Assembly: GCA_902766185.1 (NCBI GenBank)
Contig: CACXCQ010000046.1
Location: forward strand, 1 to 6,605
DNA: 6,605 nt
DNA from: an uncultured Eubacteriales bacterium
GTDB taxonomy: Bacteria; Bacillota; Clostridia; Peptostreptococcales; Anaerovoracaceae
Direction of reading: 5' to 3'
Shown: positions 6,231 through 6,605 of the stretch, piece after piece
Layout: every line of letters starts with the position of its first letter
Numbering within the stretch: the first letter of the stretch is position 1
Translations under genes and position numbers: made by a program
Notes under the pieces: generated by a model
Told to the model about the DNA's origin: nothing
What the model saw: the letters and a program-made list of their open reading frames with translations, nothing else
The model's database searches: none

Positions 6231-6605
6231 TTATTCCTCCCTGAAAAGGCCCAGCTTTTGCATGATCTCCTCCTCCCGGGCACGCATCTCGGCCTTCTCA
6301 TCAGCCTCCATGTGATCGTATCCCAAAAGGTGCAGCACGCTGTGGACGAACAGGTAGACGATCTCCCGTTCATCGCTGTGGCCGTACTCCCGCGCCTGTT
6401 CCTGTGCCCGTTCCAGACAGATCACCACGTCCCCCAGAGGGACCGGCGCCATATCCTCCGGCACTTCCTCGGGTAATGCTCCGTCCTCCGCTGCCGGAAG
6501 CTCGTTCAGGTCCTCCACCATGGGGAAGGACAGCACGTCCGTTACCCGGTCCACGCCCCGGTATTCCCGGTTCAGGCTGTGGATCTCCTCCGGCGAAACG
6601 AAGGA
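6231..6605 (-). CDS. ybeY: Endoribonuclease YbeY, C-terminal part (5' end outside window)
   Basis: YbeY is a zinc-dependent single-strand endoribonuclease needed for 16S rRNA 3'-end maturation and ribosome quality control. The visible 124 residues run open from the window edge and start SFVSPEEIHSLNREYRG, then VDRVTDVLSFPM, a family signature. A first in-frame GTG at 6552-6554 lies inside this conserved region and is not the true start; I infer about 30-40 residues are missing. The metal site H-x3-H-x5-H is intact in FVHSVLHLLGYDH (histidine codons at 6342-6344, 6330-6332 and 6312-6314). LGDVVICLERA precedes it. An acidic, proline-containing stretch of 27 residues separates LSFPM from LGDVVI. 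YbeY and Era act on the same end of 16S rRNA, which fits their shared transcription unit. Confidence 0.95.
   Translation of the reverse strand, partial: SFVSPEEIHSLNREYRGVDRVTDVLSFPMVEDLNELPAAEDGALPEEVPEDMAPVPLGDVVICLERAQEQAREYGHSDEREIVYLFVHSVLHLLGYDHMEADEKAEMRAREEEIMQKLGLFREE
6236..6240 (-). promoter_or_regulatory. Ribosome binding site of cdd inside the ybeY 3' end
   Basis: GGAGG on the minus strand, 7 bases before the cdd ATG. It is formed by the codons for the final Arg-Glu-Glu of YbeY, just ahead of the TAA at 6231-6233, suggesting coupled translation of the two genes. Confidence 0.75.

Overview
The window is a stretch of core bacterial chromosome with every gene on the minus strand. 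Gene order, family types and base composition (G/C-rich, about 55-60% by eye) point to Bacillota, class Clostridia, most likely a Lachnospiraceae-like gut anaerobe. The indicators are a dimeric one-chain glycyl-tRNA synthetase, a pyruvate phosphate dikinase closely resembling the clostridial enzyme, the ybeY-cdd-era-recO order, and a DUF4342-type protein between recO and glyS. The taxonomic call is inference; no rRNA is present.

In transcription order (high to low coordinates): ybeY (3' part only, 16S rRNA maturation endoribonuclease), cdd (cytidine deaminase), era (ribosome-assembly GTPase), recO (recombination mediator), a DUF4342-type protein with a long repetitive charged tail, glyS (glycyl-tRNA synthetase), then a 123-bp gap and ppdK (pyruvate phosphate dikinase, 5' two thirds only). 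Gaps from ybeY to glyS are 2, 35, 7, 31 and 21 bases, with no convincing terminator between them, so these six genes look like one transcription unit for ribosome maturation, translation and DNA upkeep. At ybeY/cdd and era/recO the downstream ribosome binding site lies in the end of the upstream gene, suggesting translational coupling.

The 123-bp gap before ppdK is the only sizeable intergenic space. It holds a GC-rich hairpin just past glyS, a plausible promoter and a strong ribosome binding site. ppdK also has different arginine codon use (AGA/CGT rather than CGG), as expected of a highly expressed metabolic gene. It is probably transcribed at least partly on its own.

No mobile element, CRISPR array, phage gene, tRNA or rRNA was seen. 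I see no clearly new multi-gene system. The least understood item is the DUF4342-type protein (3285-4121): a UBA-like N-terminus, a hydrophobic segment, an in-register set of 11-residue helical repeats and a very acidic Ala/Glu tail, located among translation genes. Smaller oddities are the absence of dgkA between ybeY and cdd and the absence of room for a T-box leader directly before glyS.
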